Shown: positions 8,388 through 19,800, numbered from the stretch's first letter. The stretch: 64,000 bases of DNA from Jiella mangrovi (GCF_017815135.1 NZ_JAGJCF010000020.1:20551-84550); one strand, 5' to 3'. The notes: a model not told the origin generated them from the letters alone. Made by a program: numbers and translations.

Positions 8388-10061
8388 TTGGTCCTGTCTG
8401 CAATTGAGAAATCGATGGCGCGCATCGAATTTGACCGAGATGGAAAAATTCTCGGGGCCAATGAGAATTTCTGCGACCTCATGGGTTATTCCTTAGTTGA
8501 AATTGTCGGGAAGCACCATTCGATCTTCGTTGAGCGTGGCCACGCACAGTCCCGCGAGTACCAGGCGCACTGGGAAACCCTGCGCGGCGGCAAATTTATC
8601 TGCACCGAGTTCAAGCGTATCTCTAAGACCGGCACCGAGATATATGTTCGAGGATCCTACAATCCGATCGTCGACTACAAGGGAAAAGTGATAAAAATTG
8701 TTAAATTCGCGAACGATATCACCAGAACGATACTTGCTTCTCTAGATAGTGAGGCCAAGCTGCAAGCGATCGAGCGCGCTCAGGCTTCAATCGAATTCAG
8801 CGTCGATGGCCAGATCCTTGCCGCCAACCGCAACTTTCTTGATGCTGTCGGCTATGAATGGGACGAGATAGCGGGCAAGCATCATTCGATGTTCGTCGAA
8901 GAGAGCTACCGGAGTTCGCGAGACTATGCGGCCTTCTGGGAGAAGCTCAACAGGGGCGCTTTCATCGCGGACGAATTCTGCCGGATCGACAAAGGCGGCC
9001 GGAAAGTCTACATCCAGGCATTCTACAACCCTGTGATCGATCATGGCGGCAAAGTGCTGAAGATCGTGAAATACGCCACCGACGTTACCGAACGGGTGCG
9101 CGCGGTCAGCGAAGTTGCTCAAGGCATTCGCCAACTTTCGGAGGGTGACCTCGTCCAGCGCCTCGACCGGCCATTCATTCCGGCACTCGAACCGCTGCGC
9201 GTCGACTTCAATACCTCAATGGACAAGCTGCAGAGCGCGATGCGGTCCGTCGGGGAGAACGCCAACGCGATCTCATACGGTTCGGATCAGATCATGACGT
9301 CGGCAAACGACCTCGCCCGACGCACGGAGCAGCAGGCTGCAGCCCTTGAGGAAACATCCAGTGCGCTATCGGAGATGACTGAGGCAGTGAAGCAGTCGAG
9401 CGCGCGTGCCGATGAAGCCGGACAGCTCGTCGCCCATACCAAGCTGGGCGCGGAACGATCTGGCCAGGTGGTGCGCCGCACGATTGATGCGATGGGTGAA
9501 ATCGAAAAGTCCTCGGATGCGATCAGCAAGATCGTCGCCGTCATCGATGAAATCGCCTTCCAGACAAATCTTCTGGCGCTCAATGCCGGTGTCGAGGCCG
9601 CCCGAGCCGGCGAAGCCGGGAAAGGCTTCGCGGTCGTGGCGCAGGAGGTGCGGGCTCTTTCCCAACGTTCCGCAGACGCAGCAAAGGAAATCAAGGAGTT
9701 GATCGCTCGATCGAATAGCCACGTCGGTTCCGGTGTCAGTCTCGTCAACGAGGCCGGGAGAGCGCTGCAAGCCATGGTCGGCGAAGTCATGGAAATCCAT
9801 GAGCACGTCCAGGCGATCGTTCAAAACGCCCGGACACAATCCGTCGGCCTCAGCGAGATCAACATAGCCATCGGGACGTTGAATAACGCCACGCAGCAGA
9901 ACGTCGCTATGGGCGAGGAATCAACTGCTGCTAGCACGGACCTAGCGCATGAAGCTGCAACATTGTCATCGCTGCTCAAGACGTTCCATACGGAAGGAAC
10001 CGTCCGCTCGTCAACCTCGGAAAGTCGCGACATGCGTAGAAGACTTAGAGTGGTTGGCTGA
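8388..10061 (+). CDS. Soluble methyl-accepting chemotaxis protein with two PAS domains
   Basis: This 557-residue chemoreceptor has no membrane segment. PAS 1 spans about 5-115 ([29 protein letters not shown]) and PAS 2 about 125-235. A HAMP-like linker covers about 240-285, and the MCP signalling domain about 300-530, with the hairpin [20 protein letters not shown] at about 389-408. The His pairs in GKHHS resemble haem- or flavin-binding PAS domains of aerotaxis-type receptors; this is inference. The start is a TTG only 17 bp from the IS3 right end, and the frame is open upstream into the IS (HFSQAAL), so the original first codons were removed by the insertion. Expression may now depend on the IS. 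Confidence 0.85.
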   Translation: MVLSAIEKSMARIEFDRDGKILGANENFCDLMGYSLVEIVGKHHSIFVERGHAQSREYQAHWETLRGGKFICTEFKRISKTGTEIYVRGSYNPIVDYKGKVIKIVKFANDITRTILASLDSEAKLQAIERAQASIEFSVDGQILAANRNFLDAVGYEWDEIAGKHHSMFVEESYRSSRDYAAFWEKLNRGAFIADEFCRIDKGGRKVYIQAFYNPVIDHGGKVLKIVKYATDVTERVRAVSEVAQGIRQLSEGDLVQRLDRPFIPALEPLRVDFNTSMDKLQSAMRSVGENANAISYGSDQIMTSANDLARRTEQQAAALEETSSALSEMTEAVKQSSARADEAGQLVAHTKLGAERSGQVVRRTIDAMGEIEKSSDAISKIVAVIDEIAFQTNLLALNAGVEAARAGEAGKGFAVVAQEVRALSQRSADAAKEIKELIARSNSHVGSGVSLVNEAGRALQAMVGEVMEIHEHVQAIVQNARTQSVGLSEINIAIGTLNNATQQNVAMGEESTAASTDLAHEAATLSSLLKTFHTEGTVRSSTSESRDMRRRLRVVG

Positions 10062-10252
10062 AGCTATACGTCATGCCTGTTTCTAGAACATTCGGCGCAA
10101 GATCGAGCGTCGACAACAACAGCTGCGAGGTTTTCGCCAACTAAGCAGCGCGTCGCATTTTCGGACGCAGCGATGAACATTTGCAGCGGAGGAAATGACC
10201 ATTGGCCTTACTCCGGGCCGCAAGACCGATATGAAGATCGTCAGAATCGTAG

Positions 10253-12049
10253 TTATGGGTCTTGAGAAAGAATCAGGACCGAATACGAGCCGATAGTGAT
10301 TTCGGCTGAGCAATCAAAACCGTCGGACTCATGCGATACTGCCTCGACATCATAACTGTCAGCACCGGCGAAACTCTCGCTATAGCCCGACCAATCGCTG
10401 TTGAGTCGAACGCGCCACCGGCCCTCGCGCGGAAAACCAAAGCGATAATTTTCAATGGGCTGGTGAGAGAAGTTCGCGAAAACGACGACATCGTCGCCAG
10501 GACCGCCATTGGCAAATCGATGATATCCGACGACTTTCCGCTCTTCATCAATGCGGAATACGTTGATTTCAGGTCCGGCGAGACCGGCGGTGGTGCCGTC
10601 ACCGTTGCGCCTAAGCTTGATCAGGTCGCGGTAAAGTCGGACGATCCCGCGAAACTCAACACTGTGATCCCAATCTAAAGGGACGGTGTCCCTGAACCAT
10701 TCCCCTTCGAGAAACTCCTGGCCTTGGAATAGCATGGGAACACCGGGTGCGGTGAACACGAGGGCAGCGCCCAACGTCGACTTCTTCTGCGCCGCCCAAT
10801 GGGACGGATCGCCAGGAGCTATTTCGTGGACGATCCGTGCCTTGCCGTTCGCGACTTCGTCGTGGCTTTCCGTATAGACAACGCGTTGAAACGGATCGCC
10901 GTTGTAGTGGCCGTTGAGAGCGTGCGCGACAGTCGCCATGTGACGATCGCGATCGTCCGCCGCAAGCAAGACCTCGCGAACCGGATGGACGAATTGCGCA
11001 TCCCATTGAGCACTGAAGCCGGCGCCGCCGTCATGGGGCAAGCCCGTAATCGCCGCAACGCTTCTCAGATCTTCGGCGATCGTAATGCGACCAGGCAATC
11101 GGTCACGAATCTCGCCGTTGATGGCCTGCATCAGGCTCCAGCCTTCTGCCAGAATATCATTCGGATCGCCCTCGTTTCCTTCGACGTTGCGAATGTAAAG
11201 GGTCATGTCGAACCGCAGACCATCCAGCTTGTATTGCTCTAACCAATACAAAGCGTTGTCGCGAATGAATTGCCGGACTTCGCTTCGGCCATAGTCGGGG
11301 CGAGTATCGCCCCAAGGTGTTTTACTGCGCCAATCGTTGTAAAAGTAGATGCCGCCTTTCTCGTCTTCACTCCAACCGTCGAATTGCCAAAGGTCGAGAT
11401 CGCTCGGACCGAAGTGATTGTAGACGACGTCGAAAATGACTGCGAGGCCCTGCGCATGAGCCGCTTTAACGAGCGCTCTCAATCCATCAGGGCCGCCATA
11501 AGCAGTCTCGACAGCAAAGATATGCGACGGATTATAGCCCCAGGACAAATCGCCCGCGAACTCCATGGCGGGCATGATCTGAATAGCATTCACCCCTAAT
11601 CGCTTCAGATGATCGAGTCTCTCTATCGCATCTTCGAATGTGCCTGGGCGATCCATATCACTTCGATGAAACGTTCCGATGTGCATCTCGTAGATGATCA
11701 GCTCGTTCTGCGGAGGCGCTATAAAGTCGTCATCGTCTGGTGCGTTTGACGCAATGATGATTCCGTTGCCGATCGAGCTCGTCACCGCTCTCGCATAAGG
11801 GTCGATTTTCGACAGCCTCTCTTTGCCACGATGCAAAAGGAAGCGGTACTCATCGGCTGGCTTGGCATTTCCGACGTCAGCATACCAGTACCCATTCTCT
11901 TCCGAGACCATGGGTGCTTCGTCTTCTGCCCAGTCGTTGAATGAGCCTGATACGAAAACCTTATCGGCGTTCGGAGCCCAAACCCGAAATGCAACGCCAT
12001 CGTCGTGGACAATGGCACCCATTCCTGCACGTGCATCTTCTGTCGACAT
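10253..12049 (-). CDS. GH13 alpha-glucan branching enzyme-like protein
   Basis: This 598-residue protein has an N-terminal CBM48 domain (about 10-95, VAFRVWAPNADKVFVSGSFN) and a GH13 barrel. Conserved region I is DVVYNH (207-212). The nucleophile is D281 (DGLRFDM), the acid/base is E326 (ITIAED) and the transition-state Asp is D397 (ESHDE). A beta-sandwich domain follows. It is slightly shorter than classic GlgB and resembles branching enzymes and malto-oligosyltrehalose trehalohydrolases; all catalytic residues are present. It would act on glycogen-like glucan in the cytoplasm. It is divergent from the transglutaminase gene, with no other glycogen gene nearby, so the exact reaction is uncertain. 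Confidence 0.85.
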   Translation of the reverse strand: MSTEDARAGMGAIVHDDGVAFRVWAPNADKVFVSGSFNDWAEDEAPMVSEENGYWYADVGNAKPADEYRFLLHRGKERLSKIDPYARAVTSSIGNGIIIASNAPDDDDFIAPPQNELIIYEMHIGTFHRSDMDRPGTFEDAIERLDHLKRLGVNAIQIMPAMEFAGDLSWGYNPSHIFAVETAYGGPDGLRALVKAAHAQGLAVIFDVVYNHFGPSDLDLWQFDGWSEDEKGGIYFYNDWRSKTPWGDTRPDYGRSEVRQFIRDNALYWLEQYKLDGLRFDMTLYIRNVEGNEGDPNDILAEGWSLMQAINGEIRDRLPGRITIAEDLRSVAAITGLPHDGGAGFSAQWDAQFVHPVREVLLAADDRDRHMATVAHALNGHYNGDPFQRVVYTESHDEVANGKARIVHEIAPGDPSHWAAQKKSTLGAALVFTAPGVPMLFQGQEFLEGEWFRDTVPLDWDHSVEFRGIVRLYRDLIKLRRNGDGTTAGLAGPEINVFRIDEERKVVGYHRFANGGPGDDVVVFANFSHQPIENYRFGFPREGRWRVRLNSDWSGYSESFAGADSYDVEAVSHESDGFDCSAEITIGSYSVLILSQDP

Positions 12050-12331
12050 TGCGCTTTCCTTCGCCGCAACTTTTCAATATCGGCGGCAGCGAGCATCAAC
12101 ATGGTTTTGGCATTGAAGTTCCGATGGTCGGCGGCGTTTGGTCAGCAATCGAATAAAATCATCGACGCCGATCAATTGCCGAACGCGATCCTGCTAGCGA
12201 TCGGACCGGAAAACCGCAGATATTGCTGGATGAGTGGAACCTAGTTCACTTGGAATGATTTTCGCGCGGTCTGTTTATAAACTCATCGCTGCAGACCCCG
12301 TTTTTCACGCGCTTGCTGTTTGGGGACCTTC

Positions 12332-13195
12332 ATGGCCATCCGCTACCGCTTCGGTTGTCACCTCTCGTATGAGGTGAAGAGCCCCACGCTGTTCGTTTTC
12401 AACATTGAAGCCGCGCGTTTGCCAAGGCATCAGAACTTGGCGGAGGAGCTGGTGATCAGTCCGGATTACGACCGACGCGTTCACGTCGTACCCGGTAGCG
12501 AAACTCGATATTTTGCTGTCAACGCCAAGCCTGGTCCGTTCACCTTACGCTATCAGGCTAAGGTCGACCTCGATGCGTTGCATAAAGATCCAGCTGAGAT
12601 CGCCGAGACGCCTGTCCCCGAAATACCGCTTGAGGTTCTGCCCTACCTTCTCCCGTCGCGCTTCGTGTCATCTGACAGGCTCGCTTCCTTCGCCCTCAGG
12701 GAGTTTGGCCGTTTGGACCGCGGCTTCGAGCGGGTAACTGCCATCTGCAACTGGATCTACGACAATATCGACTATAAACGCGGGACGTCAGATGGCGAGA
12801 CGACGGCGGACGAGAGTTTGTTGCTTCGAGCCGGAGTTTGTCGCGATTTCTCGCACATCGCGATAGCCTTCTGCAGAGCACTCGGAATTCCGGCTCGTTA
12901 TGTCAGCGCCTACGCTTTTGGCCTCGCGCCCCCTGATTTCCATGCGGTCTTCGAAGCGTATCTCGATGGACGCTGGTGGCTGTTCGATGCAACTCGTCAA
13001 GCTGCACTTGACGGTCTCGTGCGAATTGGAGCCGGACGCGACGCAGCCGAGATCGCGTTTGCTTCGCCTTTCGGCGAGATCGAAGCAGGGCCCGTCGAAG
13101 TTTTTATTGAGCGGATTGATGCACCCGGAGAAAACGCAGTGCGGACAGCGGACGCAATTTCTACTGACGACTCTGCGCCTTTGCCTGGTCAGTAG
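12332..13195 (+). CDS. Transglutaminase-like cysteine protease-fold protein
   Basis: This 287-residue protein starts at the ATG at 12332 (MAIRYRFGCHLSYEV); an upstream TTG adds only four residues. It has an N-terminal beta domain (about 1-110) and a transglutaminase-like core with the triad C170 (RAGVCRDFSH), H204 (PPDFHAVFEAYL) and D219 (WWLFDATR). Bacterial relatives are predicted peptidases or amide-bond enzymes. No signal peptide is seen, so it is probably cytoplasmic. It is divergent from the glucan enzyme. The substrate is unknown. Confidence 0.85.
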   Translation: MAIRYRFGCHLSYEVKSPTLFVFNIEAARLPRHQNLAEELVISPDYDRRVHVVPGSETRYFAVNAKPGPFTLRYQAKVDLDALHKDPAEIAETPVPEIPLEVLPYLLPSRFVSSDRLASFALREFGRLDRGFERVTAICNWIYDNIDYKRGTSDGETTADESLLLRAGVCRDFSHIAIAFCRALGIPARYVSAYAFGLAPPDFHAVFEAYLDGRWWLFDATRQAALDGLVRIGAGRDAAEIAFASPFGEIEAGPVEVFIERIDAPGENAVRTADAISTDDSAPLPGQ

Positions 13196-13319
13196 GCCTA
13201 TCCATCTGCCGCCGATCCTGCATCCAGCGGCGATTACATCCTTCTCCCTTTGAAGTGCTACCCGACTGTGGAGCGCCCGGCTGGAGAATTCCCAGGGTGG
13301 CTCAGGCCGGCGCGCCGTT

Positions 13320-13437
13320 TCATGTGCAGTGCATCAGCTCGATCGGCGTCTCAAGGCCAATCGCGCTCTCCGGCCAGATCTCATTGTAGGCTCTACGCCA
13401 AGCCTTCGTCTTGGCGCGGGCGTCGTCAAGGCTCATG
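13320..13437 (-). mobile_element. C-terminal scrap of an IS3-family OrfB
   Basis: The minus strand reads MSLDDARAKTKAWRRAYNEI, then WPESAIGLETPIELMHCT and stop. This is the characteristic end of IS3-family transposases (usually WRRDYNEVRPHSAIG), with several substitutions. Nothing else of the element is recognisable on either side. It is a relic upstream of the HWE kinase gene. Confidence 0.7.
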
Positions 13438-13640
13438 AGTCAGTGCGCGGTCAAGCATTGGCTTGGAATCTACCGGTGACGAACTCGGATGTTGGCGTTA
13501 TTTGTCCTCTTGCCGGCGCGGGAGAAATCGAGAATGACGTCCTACGCGCGACGCGATGCCCGAAAGGCGCTAGGGCTTCTAGAGGCGCCCGGCAAGCGGC
13601 CGAATACCGTCTCTTTTCCCGACCGACACGAGTGGCGGAC

Positions 13641-15581
13641 ATGCAGGCAAGTCAGTTTCGATCAAGTCGCGTTGAAGCTCTTCGGAGCAGCGGTCTTCTC
13701 GACCGCTCGCAACAGGAGGAATTCGGACAACTGACTGATCTTGTGCGCGATATTCTCGGCGTTCCGGTCGCGATCGTCACGCTCGTCGACGAGCAGCGGC
13801 AGGTCTTCGCCGGTCACAGCGGATTGCCATCGCCCTGGGACGAGCGTGGCGAGACGCCGATGACGCACTCGTTCTGTCAGCACGTCGTCGACCTCAACCG
13901 TCCTCTAGTGATCAGCGATGCACGGATTGATCCCAAGCTTCGAGATAATATGGCGATTGCCGACATTGGCGTCGTCGCCTATCTCGGCATTCCCCTCTCT
14001 CTTCCAGACGGCCAGGTGGTCGGTGCGCTCGCCGCCATCGACAGCCAGTCACGAGAGTGGACTGAGACCGACATGCGCCGCCTGCGCTCCATCTCGCAAA
14101 CGGTCGAGCGCGAGATGTCGGTTCGCGTTTCGGAGAGCCGCTGGCGTTCCCTGTTCGAAACGATGCAGGAGGGTTTCATCCTCGGTCATGTCGTCCGCGA
14201 CGAGAGCGGGGAGATCGTCGACTGGCGCTACGAGATCGTCAACGACGCCTGGTACGACCTGGTCGGCATGCCGAAGGGCACGGCTGTCGGGCGTACGGTT
14301 CGAGAGGTCTTTCCGGGTATCGAAGACGAGTGGGTCGACGAGATTGCCCGGGTCGTGAGGTCGAACAAAGCCATCCGCTTTACCCGGCAGGCGGGCATCC
14401 TGGAGCGCTGGTACGATGGCGCCGTCCAGCCGATCGGCAGCGACCGCTTTACGGTAATCTTTCTTGAAGTCACCGACCGGATCGCGCAGGAGAAAAGGCA
14501 GACTGCGCTTTTGCGCCTTGGCGACGCGCTTCGCAATCGCTCAACCGTCGAAGGCATCGTCCTTGCGGCGACGCTCTGTATTTCGGAGGGTCTTGCCGCC
14601 GAGCGTATTGGGTTCGGCACTGTTGATGACCGCACTGAGACCATCGACGTGCACGCGGATCGTTGCGCGCCGGGCATCGCTAGTGTCGCCGGTCATCATG
14701 CCTTCCGGTCTTTTGGGTCTTACATCGAGGACTTGAAGCGCGGCGAGACGGTGGCGATTTCAGACGTCGCCGACGATGACCGGACCTCAGCTTCAGCCGC
14801 CGTCTTCGCCTCGATCCAGATCCGTTCTCTCTTGAACCTGCCCATCATCGAGAACGGTCGCTTGGTGTTGATTGTCTTCGCGCATGTTTCGACATCGCAC
14901 ACATGGAGCGAGGACGAACTAAACTTCGTTCAGCAGATCGGCGATCGTGTCCAATCAGCAATGGGCCGGGTGCGGGCCGAAGAAAGCCAGCGGCTCCTCA
15001 ACCAAGAACTGGCGCACCGCATGAAGAATTCACTCGCCATGGTGCAGGCGATCGCGACGCAGACGCTTCGTCAAGCACGCACTATGGAAGAGGGTCGGGA
15101 AGCCATCGGAAGCCGGCTGTCCGCATTGGCGAATGCGCAAGATATCCTGACACGGGCGAACTACACCGGCGCGACGATATTAGAGATCGTTGATGCCGCG
15201 CTGGCGCCTCACCAAACGGACGACGCCCGGATCGAAGCGGAAGGACCGCATATTGATCTGACCGCGCAGCAGGCGCTCGGCATCAGCCTTGCGATCCACG
15301 AACTCGCAACGAACGCGGCAAAGTATGGCGCGCTCTCGAACGAGACGGGCCGCGTCACAATATCATGGGAACAACCGGGCGGCATCTTTCGATTTCGATG
15401 GATCGAGTCCAATGGACCAAACGTTACGCTACCAGAACGCCGTGGGTTCGGCTCGAGACTGATCGAAAAGATCGTCGCCTCTTACTTCGACGGTAAGGCG
15501 CAGCTTGACTTCGATCCTGCTGGCATTCGCTTCACGCTGACGGGTTCCGCCCATCAGATCGATCAAACGTCAAAAGCTTGA
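13641..15581 (+). CDS. GAF-PAS-GAF HWE-family sensor histidine kinase
   Basis: This 646-residue soluble kinase starts at MQASQFRSSRVEALRSSG. An upstream open frame to 13329 runs antisense to an IS3 scrap and is not family-like. Domains are GAF 1 (about 20-165), PAS (about 170-290), GAF 2 (about 310-455) and an HWE/HisKA_2 kinase (about 460-646). The phospho-acceptor His lies in NQELAHRMKNSLAMVQAIAT. The N box is ISLAIHELATNAAKYGAL, and the G box is GFGSRLIEK. A receiver-only protein starts 9 bp downstream, giving a kinase-receiver pair. The signal is unknown; GAF domains of this kind can bind tetrapyrroles or nucleotides. Confidence 0.88.
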   Translation: MQASQFRSSRVEALRSSGLLDRSQQEEFGQLTDLVRDILGVPVAIVTLVDEQRQVFAGHSGLPSPWDERGETPMTHSFCQHVVDLNRPLVISDARIDPKLRDNMAIADIGVVAYLGIPLSLPDGQVVGALAAIDSQSREWTETDMRRLRSISQTVEREMSVRVSESRWRSLFETMQEGFILGHVVRDESGEIVDWRYEIVNDAWYDLVGMPKGTAVGRTVREVFPGIEDEWVDEIARVVRSNKAIRFTRQAGILERWYDGAVQPIGSDRFTVIFLEVTDRIAQEKRQTALLRLGDALRNRSTVEGIVLAATLCISEGLAAERIGFGTVDDRTETIDVHADRCAPGIASVAGHHAFRSFGSYIEDLKRGETVAISDVADDDRTSASAAVFASIQIRSLLNLPIIENGRLVLIVFAHVSTSHTWSEDELNFVQQIGDRVQSAMGRVRAEESQRLLNQELAHRMKNSLAMVQAIATQTLRQARTMEEGREAIGSRLSALANAQDILTRANYTGATILEIVDAALAPHQTDDARIEAEGPHIDLTAQQALGISLAIHELATNAAKYGALSNETGRVTISWEQPGGIFRFRWIESNGPNVTLPERRGFGSRLIEKIVASYFDGKAQLDFDPAGIRFTLTGSAHQIDQTSKA

Positions 15582-15590
15582 ACCGATCCC

Positions 15591-15980
15591 ATGGCACAAT
15601 CCTTCGATCCTTCCCGCTATGCGGTCCTCATCGTCGAGGACGATGCGATCGTTCGCACCGAAGCTGTCGATCTTTGTGAGGAGGCGGGTTTTTCGACCTA
15701 TGAGGCGAAGAATGCCGATCAGGCGATCCGCCTCCTCGAACGCCATCCTGAAATTCGGGTCCTCTTCACCGACGTCGAAATGCCGGGCACCATGGATGGC
15801 CTGAAGCTTGCACATGCCGTCCGCGATCGTTGGCCGCCGGTGACGATCATGGTGACTTCCGGCCGCATCAAGGTCGGCAAGGACGACATGCCCGAGAACG
15901 GCCTCTTCTTCGCCAAGCCTTACCCGCCGCGAGGCATCATACAGGCGCTTCAAAGCGTAGCAGCTCAGATCGCCAATTAA
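15591..15980 (+). CDS. Single-domain response regulator
   Basis: This 129-residue receiver has the acidic pair in VLIVEDDAIV, the phospho-acceptor Asp in VLFTDVEMPG, the conserved Ser in MVTSGR and the Lys in FAKPYPP. There is no output domain. Its ATG lies 9 bp after the HWE kinase stop, so it is the likely phosphotransfer partner, possibly a sink or an intermediate to another output. Confidence 0.9.
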   Translation: MAQSFDPSRYAVLIVEDDAIVRTEAVDLCEEAGFSTYEAKNADQAIRLLERHPEIRVLFTDVEMPGTMDGLKLAHAVRDRWPPVTIMVTSGRIKVGKDDMPENGLFFAKPYPPRGIIQALQSVAAQIAN

Positions 15981-16115
15981 CCGAGTGGCTCGGTACGGCA
16001 GTTCTCATATCTGCTGGACGTCAGCATCAGCGTTTTAGGTGCTTAGGCGACTTTCGTCACCAGACACCTCATTTCCCCGCCGAACCTTTGCTTCGACTTC
16101 AAGACTGAAATGATT

Positions 16116-16661
16116 TCATCCGCTTTCGTCGAGAGCCATACGCGACTTGGCGATTTGGGCCATTGAGTTCGCAATCGTGTCGAATGTCGTATTCATCATG
16201 TGATGGTGTTCACGGGCAATGGCACCCATCCGGCGGACATCGTCAGCGAGCATTTCTTCGTGGTTCGCCATTTCGTGGTCGGCAATTTTCGTCACATCGA
16301 ACTGCGAAGCAAAAATGAAGCGCACGCGGCCCCGCGCGTCTGCGAGCTTGTTCATCAGCACGAGATTGACGAACGGGCTGCCATCCTTTTTGAAGTTCAT
16401 CAGCGTCGTGCGGATCGATTGAAGTTCGGGATCGTCGAGAAAGCGACGGATCTCTTGCCGGCCCGGTTGATCTCGCACATCGCGCTGGAGGAGCCGACAA
16501 TTCTGGCCGACCAATTCGTCTGACTCGTAGCCCGACAACTCACAGAAGCGTGGGTTCACCAGGTTGAGCGGCAGATCCGGGACGTTCGCCTCGGCGATGG
16601 TAACCGCTACCCTGGCCCCTTCGGCAAAACGCGCAAGCGACGTCTGTAGACTTCCCGACAA
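16116..16661 (-). CDS. Short LOV-domain photoreceptor
   Basis: This 181-residue protein consists of one LOV/PAS domain (about 15-125) plus a C-terminal helix (about 128-181). The flavin-adduct motif is GQNCRLLQ at 52-59, with the photoactive Cys at 55; the canonical motif is GxNCRFLQ. Flavin-contact residues are also kept: N89 in NFKKDG, N99 in PFVN and Q120 in FASQFD. Proteins with this set form a blue-light cysteinyl-FMN adduct. The C-terminal helix (HEEMLADDVRRMGAIAREHH) may dimerise or contact a kinase. There is no enzymatic output domain. It is flanked by two HWE kinase systems, which suggests that it feeds light information to one of them. Confidence 0.82.
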   Translation of the reverse strand: MSGSLQTSLARFAEGARVAVTIAEANVPDLPLNLVNPRFCELSGYESDELVGQNCRLLQRDVRDQPGRQEIRRFLDDPELQSIRTTLMNFKKDGSPFVNLVLMNKLADARGRVRFIFASQFDVTKIADHEMANHEEMLADDVRRMGAIAREHHHMMNTTFDTIANSMAQIAKSRMALDESG

Positions 16662-16843
16662 TGGAGTTCCTTTCTAGATTTCTGGTCTAGGATGGAAACC
16701 GAAATCGACCGGTCAAGCAGAACCGGGCAACTCGGCCACGACCTTTTGTCGCCACGAGATGCGACATAGGGACTGCCGTAACGGGTTGTTACTATTTGGC
16801 TTAGCCTCTAGACTCGCGATTCATTAACGAAAGGATCAGCAGG

Positions 16844-19800
16844 TTGGACGCACAGGCCGGGGTCGCGGTCCCCGTCATTGGCGTCGGCGCTTCGGCGGGC
16901 GGCCTCGAGGCGATCCGCGAAATGTTGAACGCGGCTGGACCGGAGACGCATTTTGCGATCGTGATCGTCCAGCATCTCGATCCGACGCACGAAAGCCTCC
17001 TCGCCGAGCTTCTCGCGCGTCATACGACGATGCCAGTCAGGCAGGTCGAAGGCGGCGAGCTCGTGCGTCCGGGCGAGGTTCACGTCATCCCGCCTGGTCA
17101 CAAGCTTGAGATCCGAGGCGGACGGCTTGAGCTGACCGAATTCATTCAACCCCGAGGACTACGTCGGCCCATCGACGACTTCTTCGAGAGCCTTGCTCGC
17201 GATCAGGGCTCAAACGCGGCCTGCGTCATCCTGTCGGGGACGGGGGCCGACGGCACCACGGGCCTGCGTGCCGTAAAGGAACACGGCGGCCTTTGCATCG
17301 CGCAGGACCCTGACACCGCGAAGTATGACGGTATGCCGGTCTCCGCGGTCGGAACGGGTCTGGTCGATTTTGTTCGCGCGCCGGGCGGGATCGTTGCATG
17401 TTTGAAGGACTTCTTTGACCGGCAGGAAGAGGGCGGACCTCGCGAGGGCGCGGCAGCCGCCGTTGCTGACCATGTCGACGACATTTGTAGCACGCTCCGC
17501 GAGGTGATCGGGCACGACTTCTCCGGTTACAAGCGAACGACGCTCGTGCGGCGTATCGACCGGCGCATGAAAGTGCTGGGCATCAAGACTCCCCAGGACT
17601 ACCTCGACCGCATCCGCAGCTCTTCCGATGAATGCGACGCCCTGTTTCGCGACCTAATGATCAACGTGACGCGCTTTTTTCGCGATCCGGAGATGTTCGA
17701 GGTTCTGCGCGAGAAGGTCATCGCACCGCTCGTCTCGCGGCGAGGTACGAATGACGAGGTTCGGGTCTGGGTCTCTGGCTGTTCCAGTGGCGAGGAAGCC
17801 TACTCGATCGCCATCCTCATCGCGGATGCTCTTCGTGGTCTTGTTGAACGCCCCTTCGTCCATGTCTTTGCGACTGACATCGACGAGCGGATGCTGGCGA
17901 TCGCCAGGGAAGGCAAGTATCCGTTGTCGGCCATGGCCGACATCCCGGAGCGCCTGCGTCAGCAGCATACCGTCGCCCATGAGAATTTCTTTCAGATGAG
18001 TGCGAAGATTCGGGACATGGTCCGATTTTCCTCGCACTCGATCATCAAGGACCCACCATTCTCGCGGCTCGACCTCATCTCCTGCCGCAACATGCTCATC
18101 TACTTCGATGAGCGCCTGCAGCGGCAAGTGTTCCCGATCCTGCACTATTCGCTGAAGCCGGACGGAATGTTGTTCCTCGGTCCTTCCGAGAGCATTGGGC
18201 GCCACGAGGACATGTTTGCGGACGTTGACCGAAAGGCGCGCATCTTTCGTCGTCTTAAGGGTCGCACCCCTTATCCGATCCGTCTTACGACCGATGGCCA
18301 GAACACCCGTCCGCGGCGTGAACGGCATCCTTCGAGCGAGCCTTCGTCCGACAGGCCCGCGGTGGACACGGTGCTACGCCGACTTGCCGATCGGTATGCG
18401 CCGGCCAGCGTCGTCGCGGACCGCGACGGCGCGGTGCTGCGGACAACGGGCCGCTTGTCGAAGTATCTCGAGTTTCCCGACGCTAATGACGGGGAAATCT
18501 CCGTCACCCAGGTGGCACGACCGGGCCTGCGCGAAGTTTTGCCTGCGCTCTTGCGTCAGGCAATCGATAAGGCCGAGCGGACGATCGCGAAGAATGTCGT
18601 CGTCAGAGCCGAGTTTGGCCAGCAGAGCATCGACGTCGTCGCCGACCCGCTCGAGGGAGGAACGGTCCTTGTCGTTTTTCGCGACACCGCTCTCTTCGAT
18701 CCGGGCGAGGATGACATGGCCGATCTTCTGCCCGCCGAAAGCGCGGCCGACGAACTTGAAGAGGAGTTGCGGCAGACGCGGCACAAGCTGCGGAGCGCGG
18801 TCGAAGAGCTCGAGACCGCGAACGAGGAGCTTAAGAGTTCCAACGAAGAGATGATGTCGATGAACGAGGAGCTTCAGTCGACGAATGAGGAGCTTTCGAC
18901 GGTCAATGACGAGCTGAAGTCCAAGGTCGATCAGCTGACCACCGCGAATTCCGACTTGCGGAATTTTTTGGAATCGACCCGGCTCGCGGTCGTCGTCGTC
19001 GACACAGACATGCGGATCCGGACCTACACGGAGGCTGCTCTTGATGTGTTTCCGTTCCAGGCCAGCGATCGCGGTCGGCGTCTAACGGACGTCTCCAACG
19101 TTCTGGCAGACGACGACCTCCTGAACGATGCACGATCCATCCTCGCCGGTGGCGAACCGATCTTGAGCACGGTCTCGTCGAGGGAAGGGACGCGGCACTA
19201 TGCCATGCGCGTCATGCCCTACCTGTTGCTCGATGGCTCGATTGACGGTGCGACGATCGTACTTTCGGACATCACAGAGCAGCTCGACATGCAGGCAGCG
19301 CTTGAGGAACAGCGCGAACGGCTTCGCATGGCGGTCCGGATCGCCGGCGTCGGCATCTGGGAGTACCAGGTCAACGAAGATCGCATCATCGCCGACGAGA
19401 CCGAGCTGTCGATCTTCGGGCTGGTCGGACAGGCGCCGACTGATCTGAAGGCTTGGTTGGCGGTTATCGACAGCGAAGACCGCTCGAATGTCGAGAAGGC
19501 GCTACGCCGAACGGCAACGGGCGGCGCGGACTTCGAGGAGACGTTCCGTGTGCGCCGGAGCAACGACACCGAAACCTATCTCCGCGGCTTTGGGCGGCTG
19601 GTCATCGGTGAGAGTCCAACACGCATCATGGGCGTCACCATCGACGTGACGCGTGAGATGCGTTTCAGCGAACAGCGTGAATTGATGTTGCGCGAGATGA
19701 ACCATCGCGTGAAAAACCTCTTCGCCGTCATCGCCAGTATCGTCTCGGGCGCAGCCAGGTCCGCGCCAGATGTCACCGCTTTGGCCGAAACGGTGCGCGA

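Noticed and set aside
13329..13640. Upstream extension of the HWE kinase by 104 codons
   Set aside because: It is antisense to an IS3 scrap and has no kinase-family similarity; the ATG at 13641 begins the conserved region.
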